Part shown: positions 35,807-44,800 of the stretch, piece by piece | Layout of the letters: each line of letters opens with the position of its first letter | Numbering within the stretch: position 1 is the first letter of the stretch | Assembly: GCF_017873605.1 (NCBI RefSeq) | Contig: NZ_JAGGKI010000015.1 | Span: 1-64,000, forward strand | Source of the DNA: Paenibacillus lactis | GTDB taxonomy: Bacteria > Bacillota > Bacilli > Paenibacillales > Paenibacillaceae | Length of the DNA stretch: 64,000 nt | Direction of reading: 5' to 3' | The notes under the pieces: generated by a model | The model's input: the letters and a program-made list of their open reading frames with translations, nothing else | Database searches by the model: none | What the model was told of the DNA's origin: nothing | Translations under genes and position numbers: made by a program

Positions 35807-37696
35807 ATGAGTCAGAGAGGAAGCGATAGCTTGCGGCAGAATGGTAGTGCAGCATATAACGCATTTCGTACGAAAGCCGATGTGAGGCAGGCGGTTACAG
35901 ATATGCTGGAGCCGTTGAAACGGCGATTCACGCCGGGATGCGCCGGTCTTCAGCTTGGAGATACGGCTGCCGAATACAATGAGGCGATTGCTCTCATGGA
36001 GGCTTTCGCAAGGCCGTTATGGGGGCTGGTTCCCCATGCCGGCGGGGGAGGCGAATCAGATCTATGGCCTCTCTACCTGAAGGGGATCGTTAACGGAACC
36101 GACCCGGAACACGAGGAATACTGGGGGGCCTTTGCAACCAAGGACCAGCGAATGGTCGAGCAGGCCGTGCTGGGGCTTGGGCTGGCACTTGCGCCGCATA
36201 AACTTTGGCACCCGCTGAACGAGCGCGAGCAGGAAAACCTGTATGGTTGGTTGAATCAAATTAACTTGGTGGATCGTTCGAATCCGAATAATTGGCTGAT
36301 GTTCACGGTTCTTGTGAATATCGGGTTCAAGAAGGTAGGAATGCCATATAACCAGGCCATCATGGATGAGTACCTGGATACGATAGAGTCCTATTATCTG
36401 GGGGATGGCTGGTATTCCGACGGCAAGACGGATCAGCGGGATTATTACATTCCTTTTGCCATGCATTTCTACACGCTGATCTACGCCAAACTGATGGAAG
36501 ATGATGATCCGGTGCGCGCCAAGGTTTACCGGGAGCGGGCGAAGATATTTGCCGAGCAGTTCATCTATTGGTTTGCTGAGAATGGAAGCAGCATTCCTTT
36601 TGGACGCAGTCAGACCTACCGCTTCGCTCAAGTCTCCTTCTGGTGCGCGCTCGTATATGCCGGCGTCGAGCCGTTTTCGCTGGGGGTCATGAAAGGGATT
36701 ATTATGCGCCATTTGCGGTGGTGGCTCGCCCAGCCGATCTTTACGACGGACGGTTTGCTTAGCATAGGCTACGCTTACCCTAATCTGATCATGGCGGAGA
36801 GCTATAATGCTCCCGGATCTCCTTACTGGGCGTTTAAAACCTTTCTCATTCTGGATTTGCCGGATGACCATCCATTCTGGTCGGTGGAGGAGGAACCCCT
36901 CCCCAGCTTGGAGCCGATCTCCGTTCAGCCACACGCTCGCATGATGATTTGCCGTCCGGAGGATGATGGACATGCTGTTGCTCTGGCATCCGGGCAAATG
37001 GCGAATTTCACTATGGCACACAGCGCAGCCAAATACTCAAAATTTGCTTACTCCACGCGCTTTGGCTTCAGCGTTCCCAAAGGCTATTACGGCTTGACGG
37101 AAGGGGCCTTCGATTCCATGCTTGCCCTGAGTGAGCGGGATGAGCATTATCGTGTGCGGCGTTACTGCGAGGAGTTTCAGGTTGAACAACAGTTTGTGTA
37201 TTCGAGATGGCTGCCTTGGCACGACGTCGAGGTACGGACATGGCTTATTCCTGCAGGGCTGTGGCATGTGCGGATTCACCGCATTCATACGGGCCGCAGA
37301 CTGACGGCGGCCGAAGGCGGATTCGCAGTGGGGAGGATGACCGGCTTGACCGGAAGCGAACCGGATGCCATCCGGACGGCAGCGGATCGAATTGCAGCGA
37401 TTATGCCTGGAGGCATTAGCGGCATCGTCAATTTGCAAGGATATGCCGGCGCCATGATGGTCTATCCGGAAGCCAATACGAATTTGCTGAAGCCGCGAAC
37501 GATGATACCTACGCTTAGCGCGGAGCTTGAACCGGGGGAGAGCTTCCTGATTTCTGCGGTATTCGGAGCTTCGAGCTCTGAAAGAAACGAAAGCGGTTTT
37601 AACCATCCACCAATGGCAGAGTTGACCCCTGGAGGAACGATTAAGATCACCGAAGCTCTCTCCAGGAGCGTTATTGTTGAAATCAAGACAGAATAA
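35807..37696 (+). CDS. DUF2264 protein, probable cytoplasmic glycoside hydrolase
   Basis: 629 aa. N-terminal (alpha/alpha)-barrel-like part matches DUF2264 (features such as AFARPLWGLVPHAGGGG, PNNWLMFTVLVNIG, YYLGDGWYSDG and SIPFGRSQTYRFAQVSFW) followed by a beta-rich C-terminal half. No signal peptide. DUF2264 proteins were later assigned to a CAZy family (I recall GH154 with beta-glucuronidase activity; not checked). ATG 35807 has a poor ribosome binding site; TTG 35831, after AGAGAGGAAG, may be the real start. Lies between the sensor/regulator pair and the GH88 gene, so action on uronate-containing oligosaccharides is likely. Confidence 0.75.
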   Translation: MSQRGSDSLRQNGSAAYNAFRTKADVRQAVTDMLEPLKRRFTPGCAGLQLGDTAAEYNEAIALMEAFARPLWGLVPHAGGGGESDLWPLYLKGIVNGTDPEHEEYWGAFATKDQRMVEQAVLGLGLALAPHKLWHPLNEREQENLYGWLNQINLVDRSNPNNWLMFTVLVNIGFKKVGMPYNQAIMDEYLDTIESYYLGDGWYSDGKTDQRDYYIPFAMHFYTLIYAKLMEDDDPVRAKVYRERAKIFAEQFIYWFAENGSSIPFGRSQTYRFAQVSFWCALVYAGVEPFSLGVMKGIIMRHLRWWLAQPIFTTDGLLSIGYAYPNLIMAESYNAPGSPYWAFKTFLILDLPDDHPFWSVEEEPLPSLEPISVQPHARMMICRPEDDGHAVALASGQMANFTMAHSAAKYSKFAYSTRFGFSVPKGYYGLTEGAFDSMLALSERDEHYRVRRYCEEFQVEQQFVYSRWLPWHDVEVRTWLIPAGLWHVRIHRIHTGRRLTAAEGGFAVGRMTGLTGSEPDAIRTAADRIAAIMPGGISGIVNLQGYAGAMMVYPEANTNLLKPRTMIPTLSAELEPGESFLISAVFGASSSERNESGFNHPPMAELTPGGTIKITEALSRSVIVEIKTE

Positions 37697-37716
37697 TCGG
37701 CAAAGGGGAGAGTAAA

Positions 37717-38841
37717 ATGTGGAAGTTTGCGATTGAGGACGCCCTCGTCAAAATCAAACAGAATATTCAAAAACACCCTGGAAAATTACCACACATCATC
37801 GAAGGACAGCGCTATGATTGGGGTGAGAACAACGACTGGATCGAGGGCTTCTATACCGGCATGATGTGGCTCGCCTATGAATTTGGTCAGGATCCGTTCT
37901 ATAAAGAAGCAGCCGAGTCCTATTTAGCCAACTTCAAGCATCGTCTGGACCATCATATCGAGCTGGACCACCATGATATCGGATTTTTATACTCACTGTC
38001 CGCGGTTGCACAGTGGCGTGTAACCGGGAATACAGCTGCGCGCGAGCTTGCGCTCCAAGCAGCCGATGCCTTATTAGCGCGGTGGAGGCCTAAGATCGGG
38101 GTTATTCAGGCATGGGGGAAAGAGGACGATCCCGAAAATGGGGGGCGGATCATTATCGACTGTCTGCTGAATCTCCCGCTTCTGTTCTGGGCGCATGAGC
38201 AGACAGGTGATGCTAAGTATTATGATGTAGCAATGAAGCATGCTCTTAAGAGCCAGAAGTTTCTGGTACGGGGGGACGGTTCTTCCTATCATACCTTCTA
38301 CTTCGACACCGACAATGGAAATGCGCTCCGTGGAGGCACCCACCAGGGCTACCGGGACGGATCGACGTGGACCCGGGGCCAGGCATGGGGGATTTACGGT
38401 TTTGCCCTTGCATACAGATATACGAAGCATGCCGATTTCTTGTCAACGTCAAAGCGCATGGCCCGTTATTTTATCGATCGTCTGCCGGAGGATGCGGTCG
38501 TTTACTGGGATTTCGATGTTCCGGTCGAGGATGGCACACCGCGCGACAGCTCGGCCTCGGCGATTACGGCGTGCGGACTGCTTGAGCTGCTGGAGCTGAT
38601 AGGAAACAGCGATCCGGATCGGGCTCTGTTTGAAGATGCGCTGAATCGCAGCATGAAATCACTCGTTGAGCGCTATGCCACGACCGATTTGCCGGACGCG
38701 GAAGGGCTGCTGAAGCATGGCTCCTATCACGTAAGGGGGGACCGGGCCCCGGACGATTATATGATTTGGGGCGATTATTATTATCTGGAAGCCCTTGTCC
38801 GGCTTGAGCGTGGAATCAAAGGCTATTGGTATGAAACATAA
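37717..38841 (+). CDS. ugl: GH88 unsaturated glucuronyl hydrolase
   Basis: 374 aa. It closely resembles, from memory, the unsaturated glucuronyl hydrolase of Bacillus sp. GL1, with matching length and conserved ELDHHDIGFLYSLSA, IIIDCLLNLPLLFWA, THQGYRDGSTWTRGQAWGIYGF and DSSASAITACGLLE. The catalytic aspartates would be Asp87 and Asp148. The enzyme hydrates the C4-C5 double bond of unsaturated uronate at the non-reducing end of lyase products, releasing a keto-uronate. No signal peptide, so cytoplasmic. The start follows AAAGGGGAG. Last gene before a strong terminator. GH105 was considered and is less consistent. Confidence 0.92.
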   Translation: MWKFAIEDALVKIKQNIQKHPGKLPHIIEGQRYDWGENNDWIEGFYTGMMWLAYEFGQDPFYKEAAESYLANFKHRLDHHIELDHHDIGFLYSLSAVAQWRVTGNTAARELALQAADALLARWRPKIGVIQAWGKEDDPENGGRIIIDCLLNLPLLFWAHEQTGDAKYYDVAMKHALKSQKFLVRGDGSSYHTFYFDTDNGNALRGGTHQGYRDGSTWTRGQAWGIYGFALAYRYTKHADFLSTSKRMARYFIDRLPEDAVVYWDFDVPVEDGTPRDSSASAITACGLLELLELIGNSDPDRALFEDALNRSMKSLVERYATTDLPDAEGLLKHGSYHVRGDRAPDDYMIWGDYYYLEALVRLERGIKGYWYET

Positions 38842-38860
38842 GATGGCGTTATAAGGTTCT

Positions 38861-38897
38861 AAACCTCTGACAGCTTTTAGCTGCAGAGGTTTTTTTA
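38861..38897 (+). terminator. Strong terminator at the end of the importer-GH88 operon
   Basis: AACCTCTG-a-CAGC-tttta-GCTG-c-AGAGGTT (38862-38891) gives a long stem followed by seven T residues. Confidence 0.92.
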
Positions 38898-39013
38898 CGA
38901 TATGCGAGGGCAAGGCAAAGGGATGAACCAACAAGTAAAAATCGTACGGTATCCGTCAAATATGTTCATTATATCCACGCTTGAAGCCCGACTATAATAA
39001 GGGTGGCAATAAA

Positions 39014-39028
39014 ATGAAAGCGATTTAA
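39014..39028 (+). promoter_or_regulatory. Cre-like site before the foldase/surface-protein pair
   Basis: ATGAAAGCGATTTAA matches the cre consensus except for A in place of the conserved C near the end. It lies 20 bases before the foldase-like gene start, just upstream of its AAGGAGGAG. Confidence 0.4.
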
Positions 39029-39047
39029 ATTTAAGGAGGAGATTCTG

Positions 39048-40097
39048 TTGGTAATAAAGAGGCCTGCCAGGACGGTAATGCTGCTCGTCTTCCTGCTGGT
39101 TGTGGTCACCGGACTTTCCGTCACCGTGATCTGGAGCCATGCGGCTCAGTCATCAGAGGATCCTGTTGTATTTACGATTAATGATGAACCCGTGACGGCT
39201 GAAGAGTTTCGATTTTTTTTGCAGCAGAACAAAGCTTTAACCGTCAGTGATTTCAAACGCAAATATCGTGCGGATTACCATGCGGATTTCTGGACCTCCT
39301 CCTACCAAGGACAGAATCCACTGGACTACGCCAAACAGAAAACGATCGAGGATTTGAAAAAAATAAAGATCGAGCAAATGCTGATGAAACGGTACGGGAT
39401 CATCGAAGATTCGTCCTTTGTCTCCTTTTTGAAGCAGCTCGAAGCGGAGAATAAGGACAGGCAGCAGAATATTCGCAATAAGCAGCCGATTTACGGTCTT
39501 CAGAAGTATGGGGCCGAGCCATTTTATTCGTATCTCCACAGCATGAACTATCAAGCTCTAATCGATGACCTGGTCAAGAAGAATAAGGCTGCGCTTACGG
39601 ATGCAGAGCTGAAGCCATTGTATGACGAGATTAAATCGGACGATTTTCATCTAGGCTATTCTTTTGATTACGAAATCATCTCGGCGGAAAGCCCGCGACC
39701 GTTGGAGCAGCTGCGGGATCAACTCTTATCGCGGCCTGGCAGTGTCCAGGAATCTATCGTTCCATTAGGGTTTTCGAAGGATATCGCCGTTCGGCGGGAC
39801 ACGCTGGACATGGATACAAAGTCCAAAGACGATGATGGGGCACAAGAGCTGCAGGAGATTTTCATGACCATGCAGCCCGGGGAGTTTACCGGCATTCTAC
39901 GTGATCATAACGGCCCGATGATGCTAAGGCTTCTCGAAACCGAGGACAAGGGCTACGTGCCTTATGAGCAAGCGAGAACTTCCTTGGTTCAGCTATATAT
40001 GGAGAGGCAGCTGGAGCAGCTCGTTGAAGACCAACTGCGTCAAGCAACGATGGAGATCGACGAGGAGGTGCTTAAGCGGATTTCGTTCTCGAACTAG
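39048..40097 (+). CDS. SurA/PrsA-like exported foldase, degenerate parvulin region
   Basis: 349 aa. An N-terminal hydrophobic segment (about 9-29) acts as signal anchor. Residues about 38-180 resemble the SurA N-terminal chaperone domain (VVFTINDEPVTAEEFRFFLQ). The C-terminal half resembles a parvulin-type isomerase in layout (MQPGEFTGILRDHNGPMMLRLLE, YVPYEQARTSLVQLYMERQLE), but the typical parvulin catalytic motifs are not clear. It starts at TTG 39048, seven bases after AAGGAGGAG. It lies 33 bases upstream of the giant SLH protein gene and probably helps fold it outside the membrane. Confidence 0.7.
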   Translation: MVIKRPARTVMLLVFLLVVVTGLSVTVIWSHAAQSSEDPVVFTINDEPVTAEEFRFFLQQNKALTVSDFKRKYRADYHADFWTSSYQGQNPLDYAKQKTIEDLKKIKIEQMLMKRYGIIEDSSFVSFLKQLEAENKDRQQNIRNKQPIYGLQKYGAEPFYSYLHSMNYQALIDDLVKKNKAALTDAELKPLYDEIKSDDFHLGYSFDYEIISAESPRPLEQLRDQLLSRPGSVQESIVPLGFSKDIAVRRDTLDMDTKSKDDDGAQELQEIFMTMQPGEFTGILRDHNGPMMLRLLETEDKGYVPYEQARTSLVQLYMERQLEQLVEDQLRQATMEIDEEVLKRISFSN

Positions 40098-40130
40098 ATC
40101 ATTAGAACAGGAACAGGAGGGTGTTAAAAA

Positions 40131-43100
40131 ATGAAGCTTGGTAAAATAAAGCCGATTCGAAGGCTGTTTGCCGTTTGTCTCAGCATGCTGTTAGGGTTCT
40201 CCCTGGCAACAACCGGTTTAACAGGGGGGCAGGCCAATGCAGCCGCTAACTATAATGATGAAGCGGTTCATGCCCTAACGGATGCTGCGGTACCTCAAGC
40301 AGCTGTCGGCACAACCTATTATGTCAGTGTAGACGGGAATGATGCGAATGACGGAAGGTCGGAAGATCATGCGTGGGCAAGCCTTGAGAAAGTAAACAGC
40401 ATGAAATTTGCTCCGGGTGACCGTGTCTTATTCAAAGCAGGGGACGTATGGAATGGCTCGCTTAAGCTTCGGGGTATCTCGGGTACCGAAGATGCTCCAA
40501 TCGTATTCAGCAGCTATGGTGATATCGAGCAACTCGGCCGTCCTGTAATTAACGGAAATGGAACAACCACAACGGAAATTTCAAAGATCATACTTAATTA
40601 TAAAGGGGTAGCCGACAAGACGATGTCAGCCACCATCGATGTCGTGGACGGAAGCTATCTCGAGTTTTCCAACTTTGAGCTGACCAACTACAACCCGAAC
40701 GTCGTTTCCCAGCGCGCAGGCATCAATATTCGTACGGCTTCCACCACGGTAACGGAATGGGAGGCGAACCCCCATAAGGGAATCGTCATCAAGAATAACT
40801 ATATCCATGATGTGGACGGGAATCCGAAGGGGTGGAAGATCGGCAGCGGAGGCATCCTGATCCTTGGCAATATTTCGGATGTTCTGGTTGAAGGCAATAT
40901 TGTAAAGCGGGTGGATATCGAAGGCATCCGTAACGCCGGGCTGTATAAGGAAGGCGATGTCAAAGCCAACTTCCCAAGGGTTTTTGAAAATATTATTTTC
41001 AGAAATAACTACGTGGAAGAGGTTCAAGGCGATGGCTTTGTCATGAGCAATGTCGGCACGAATGGAAGAATGGAGTACAACACCGTAGTCAAGCATTCCG
41101 CAAAGAACGTGGGGAATGTCAATTATGCCGGTCTTTGGGTCATCGGCGTCAAGGATATGGTGATGCAATTCAACGAAGTATATGGCGGCATCTACGGGTA
41201 CAATGACGGTCAAGCCTTTGACGTCGATATGTTCTGTGAGGGGACGTTGTATCAATACAACTACAGTCACAGTAATCGAGGCGGCTTTATTCTTTTTATG
41301 GACGGCTCCACCAATTCCGTCGCCCGGTATAATATCAGCGTAAACGATGGCGACGGCAGATATTTGCTGCATTATTTGCCGACAAGGGAAGCGTACGCGC
41401 CGCTTATTCATAACAATACGTTCTTCACGGATGCGAATATTTCGACCAAAATCTTTAATGCCTCCGGTAAATACGCCAAATTGTATAATAATATTTTTTA
41501 TACGAAAGCGGATACGCCGATGGGGGCAAGCACGTTTTCCGGCGGTGAGATCAAGCATAATGTGTTCTATCCCGGGACGAATATCAAAGATACCGACTTT
41601 CCTGGTGCAGCTGTAGAAGATAATATCTTCGAAAGCCCGAAATTGGCCAGACCCGGCGAAGAGCCGAAGGATATTATTGATGCAGGAGCCGGTTTTTTCG
41701 ATGTTGAGCAATTGAATGGATATAAGCTATTACCGGGATCGCCGGCTATTAATGCAGGGACGGATATTCGGAATCTCACTCCTTCTGTGTGGGCTCCGGC
41801 AGATAAGGATTTCTTCAACAACCCGATAACGGATGGCTCCATTGATATCGGCGCTCACGAATATTCGAACGACGAACCGGATCATCAGGTTCCCGAGGTC
41901 TTGCCCGTATCGATGAGTTTAAATCATGAGAAACTGGACCTGTACGCGCAGCAGGCAGGCAAAACGTTAACCGCCCAGTTCGAACCGAAGGACACCTGGT
42001 TCAAAGGAGTCAAGTGGTCAAGCAGCGACAGCCAGGTCGCAGCGGTAAGTCCGAATGGGTTTATTACCCCCGTTCGTCCCGGTGAAGCCATCATCCGGGC
42101 TGAAAGCACGGTTCATCCGGCTATCTATGCCGAGGCCCATGTAACCGTGCATGCTGCATCAAGCATTGAATCATATCAGGTCGCTGCGGATTCACTCGAG
42201 TTATCCGAATCCAATCCATCCGTTCAGCTGCGAATGGACGGCATAACCGAGGACGGAGTTGTGATGGAGCATGCGCCTTATTATCGCGTTCGATATGAGG
42301 CGGATCCGAAATCGTTCAACATTGATCCGGACACCGGCATTTTGACTGCAATCGGCGACCTTTCCGGCATGGATTCCGTCGAGGTTAAGGCCGAGGTACA
42401 GGAATATCAGGATCTTCAATACTCCCAGAGCTTTGAAGCCGGGTGGGGGGACTTCATACCGGAGACCGGAACCGAGATTACGACAGGAGCGATCTCCGAT
42501 AAAGTCGCCTATCAAGGCGAGCGCAGTGCGCTGTTTGTTACCGGGAACGGCAGCAATGCGATCCAGAAGCTGTTCGGGACCAAGCAGCAAGGAATTGTAA
42601 CGATCATGATGTACGATGACGGCTCCAAATCCGGAAACACGCGGGTTGTAGCCCATGTCGGCAACGCGAGAACCACTTTGCTCGCAGGAATGGGCGTGCT
42701 TTACGATGGCAGTAGCTATGGGTCGCAGGATTATTATTCCGTACGGGCAAGCAGCTCCTCAACCGCTTGGGAGGCAACCCAAGTGAAACGCAGCAAGGGC
42801 TGGCATGAGTTGAAATGGGACTACACTTCAGGCACAGATTTAAAGATGTACATTGACGGGCAATTGGTAAAAACGACGAGTGCCATAAAAGATTTTGACC
42901 GGATCGTACTCGGCTTTTTGTGGGATTCGGCGAATGGCCGCATCTTCGCTTTCGATAACATCAAGTACGCTCTAACCGATGAGAAGATCACCAAGTCTGC
43001 GGCTCCGCTTACTTTGTCCGTGAAGCCTAAAGCGGATAAGGCGGCATTAGAGCAGGCCATCACCGTTGCGCAGAGCGTCTATGACTCTGCAGTAGAAGGA

Positions 43101-44486
43101 GATGGACCGGGCCAGTATCCTGAAGGCTCGAAGCTTCGCTTGTATGAGGCGATCGAAGCTGCCGAACAGGCGCTGAGTAAAGCGGATGTAACGCAATCGG
43201 AGATCGACGCGGCTGTGATCGCACTTCAGGAGGCGGTAAAGGCATTCCAATCCTCGGTGATCGTCGATCCGTCCGTACCGGCGGATAAGCGTGAATTGAA
43301 TGAAGCCATTACGGTTGCGAGAGCGGTCTACGCCGAGGCTGTGGAAGGAAGTGCGCCGGGGGAATATCCGCTGGGAGCAAAGCAGAAGCTTTATTTAGCC
43401 ATTGAGGCTGCTGAAGCCGTCATGGAACGCGAGGATGTCACGCAAGGAGAAATTCAAGCAGCCGTTACGGCTTTAATTGCGGCTGTCGCCGAATTCAAGG
43501 CAAGCGTTATTCCAGGCAGTGAAGCGCCGCCTAGCTGGACGGAAGGGAGACTCGTAGCGGAGAAAGTATCGCCATCGAGCGTCACCCTGCATTGGTCCGG
43601 TACCATTAAAGCCGATCAGGTGGATAAGTTTATAATCTATCAAAATGGTGCAGAACGAGTGACCGTGACCGGATCCGTATACCGGTACGAGGCTGCCGGA
43701 TTAAGACCGAATACGCCATACACATTCAAGATTGAAGCCGGCGATTCGAATGGACAATGGAGCACCGACGGTCCTGCAGTATCCGTAACGACAGCGAAGG
43801 CCGTCGTCGATCCGGGCTCTGGCGGCGGCTCTGGCGGTCCATCGGCGCCTGTTCCAGGCCCGTCTGTGCCGAATACGGGGGGACAGGAAGACGACAAGGA
43901 TGCGGAGGGAAATGACGAGGAAGAGGTTGTGAAACCTTCCCCTCCGAAGCCATTGGTAAGCCTTACCGATCTTCATGGACACTGGGCCGAGTCTGCGATC
44001 CGGAAAGCTGTTGAGCTAGGATGGATTCGGGGATATGCGGATAAGACCTTCCGGCCGAACGCCAACATTACTCGTGCGGAGTTTGCCGTGTTGTTGGGCA
44101 GGGCCTTGGATTTGGATCAGCAGGAGGCAGCAGCAGACCTCGAGGATATGGACCGGATACCTGTCTGGGCCAGACCGTATGTGGCCGGGGCCGTCAAGGC
44201 CGGAATCATTCAAGGGTATAGGGATCATACCTTCCGGCCGTCGCAGGAAATTACCCGACTCGAGATGGCTGTCATGATCGCAAGAGCGAAGGGGGTGCCA
44301 TTGGATTCCACGGCGAGCGTTCCCTTTGCCGATGCAGAGTTAATCCCTGCTTGGGCTAAGCCGTATTTGGCTGCAGCTTACGACGCGAAGCTGATTCAAG
44401 GAAGAGGAGGCGGCATGTTTGCCCCGCACCAGCCTGCGACCCGGGCTGAATCCGTTCACTTGATCGTTGCTATGCTGAGCGAGTAA
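40131..44486 (+). CDS. Giant SLH-anchored parallel beta-helix surface protein
   Basis: 1451 aa. Signal peptide about 1-38. A right-handed parallel beta-helix, polysaccharide-lyase/pectate-lyase style, spans about 60-585 with many N/G-rich coils (NIIFRNNYVEEV, GIYGYNDGQAFDVD). A Big_2-type domain (about 592-675), a concanavalin/LamG-like region (about 763-943), two FIVAR-type helical repeats (966-1043, 1047-1126), an FN3 domain (1132-1223), a Gly/Pro/Asp/Glu linker and three SLH motifs (1276-1451) follow. It should sit on the cell wall and degrade or bind a polymer, probably supplying unsaturated uronate products to the GH88 operon. Lyase activity is inference; no catalytic residues were confirmed. 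Confidence 0.85.
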   Translation: MKLGKIKPIRRLFAVCLSMLLGFSLATTGLTGGQANAAANYNDEAVHALTDAAVPQAAVGTTYYVSVDGNDANDGRSEDHAWASLEKVNSMKFAPGDRVLFKAGDVWNGSLKLRGISGTEDAPIVFSSYGDIEQLGRPVINGNGTTTTEISKIILNYKGVADKTMSATIDVVDGSYLEFSNFELTNYNPNVVSQRAGINIRTASTTVTEWEANPHKGIVIKNNYIHDVDGNPKGWKIGSGGILILGNISDVLVEGNIVKRVDIEGIRNAGLYKEGDVKANFPRVFENIIFRNNYVEEVQGDGFVMSNVGTNGRMEYNTVVKHSAKNVGNVNYAGLWVIGVKDMVMQFNEVYGGIYGYNDGQAFDVDMFCEGTLYQYNYSHSNRGGFILFMDGSTNSVARYNISVNDGDGRYLLHYLPTREAYAPLIHNNTFFTDANISTKIFNASGKYAKLYNNIFYTKADTPMGASTFSGGEIKHNVFYPGTNIKDTDFPGAAVEDNIFESPKLARPGEEPKDIIDAGAGFFDVEQLNGYKLLPGSPAINAGTDIRNLTPSVWAPADKDFFNNPITDGSIDIGAHEYSNDEPDHQVPEVLPVSMSLNHEKLDLYAQQAGKTLTAQFEPKDTWFKGVKWSSSDSQVAAVSPNGFITPVRPGEAIIRAESTVHPAIYAEAHVTVHAASSIESYQVAADSLELSESNPSVQLRMDGITEDGVVMEHAPYYRVRYEADPKSFNIDPDTGILTAIGDLSGMDSVEVKAEVQEYQDLQYSQSFEAGWGDFIPETGTEITTGAISDKVAYQGERSALFVTGNGSNAIQKLFGTKQQGIVTIMMYDDGSKSGNTRVVAHVGNARTTLLAGMGVLYDGSSYGSQDYYSVRASSSSTAWEATQVKRSKGWHELKWDYTSGTDLKMYIDGQLVKTTSAIKDFDRIVLGFLWDSANGRIFAFDNIKYALTDEKITKSAAPLTLSVKPKADKAALEQAITVAQSVYDSAVEGDGPGQYPEGSKLRLYEAIEAAEQALSKADVTQSEIDAAVIALQEAVKAFQSSVIVDPSVPADKRELNEAITVARAVYAEAVEGSAPGEYPLGAKQKLYLAIEAAEAVMEREDVTQGEIQAAVTALIAAVAEFKASVIPGSEAPPSWTEGRLVAEKVSPSSVTLHWSGTIKADQVDKFIIYQNGAERVTVTGSVYRYEAAGLRPNTPYTFKIEAGDSNGQWSTDGPAVSVTTAKAVVDPGSGGGSGGPSAPVPGPSVPNTGGQEDDKDAEGNDEEEVVKPSPPKPLVSLTDLHGHWAESAIRKAVELGWIRGYADKTFRPNANITRAEFAVLLGRALDLDQQEAAADLEDMDRIPVWARPYVAGAVKAGIIQGYRDHTFRPSQEITRLEMAVMIARAKGVPLDSTASVPFADAELIPAWAKPYLAAAYDAKLIQGRGGGMFAPHQPATRAESVHLIVAMLSE

Positions 44487-44612
44487 TAGAGGGGATGCCT
44501 GAATGTATTTTGAAAGGGCTAACGGCTAAAACTTTAAATTTTGCATTGTAAAGGGGCTGGCCCATAAGTAAATCCGCTGCTTGATGACAGCCCCACAATC
44601 AAAAAGCATATC

Positions 44613-44668
44613 AAAACAAGAGATGGTGCTGCTTCGGATGTTATCCGTGAGCCGCCATCTTTTGTTTA
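44613..44668 (+). terminator. Terminator after the SLH surface-protein gene
   Basis: AAAACAA-g-AGATGG (44613-44626) pairs with CCATCT-TTTGTTT (44655-44667), enclosing an internal TCGGAT...ATCCG hairpin. The T-rich strand ends the stem. Confidence 0.65.
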
Positions 44669-44692
44669 TCGATCATGCGGAGCACCCCGCAA

Positions 44693-44731
44693 GGTACGAA
44701 AAACCTGACCATGTACGAAAAAAGAGCGTAC
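44693..44731 (+). promoter_or_regulatory. Triple-GTAC operator-like region of the oxidoreductase gene
   Basis: GTAC at 44694, 44713 and 44728 (spacing 19 and 15). It begins GGTACGAAAAACC. Spacing and first block match the region upstream of the HxlR gene at 28759-28797. About 70 bases before the start at 44801. Confidence 0.55.
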
Positions 44732-44800
44732 TTTTCAAACATCCCGGTCGGAACGATAATGAGGGTGTCTACAACATCAAACCGAATGGAGAGAGAACGC

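Larger units (their letters stand above)
44487..44800. other. Intergenic stretch with terminator and the oxidoreductase regulatory region
   Basis: The first part holds a 7-bp GGGGCTG/CAGCCCC pairing with a long loop and no T-run. It is followed by the terminator at 44613-44668 and the GTAC-rich region at 44693-44731. An ATG at 44581 heads a frame without a ribosome binding site. Confidence 0.5.

Noticed and set aside
37717..38841. GH105 rhamnogalacturonyl hydrolase as the identity of this gene
   Set aside because: The motif set (LDHHDIGF, IIIDCLLNL, HQGYRDGSTWTRGQAWGIYGF) and length agree with GH88 unsaturated glucuronyl hydrolases.
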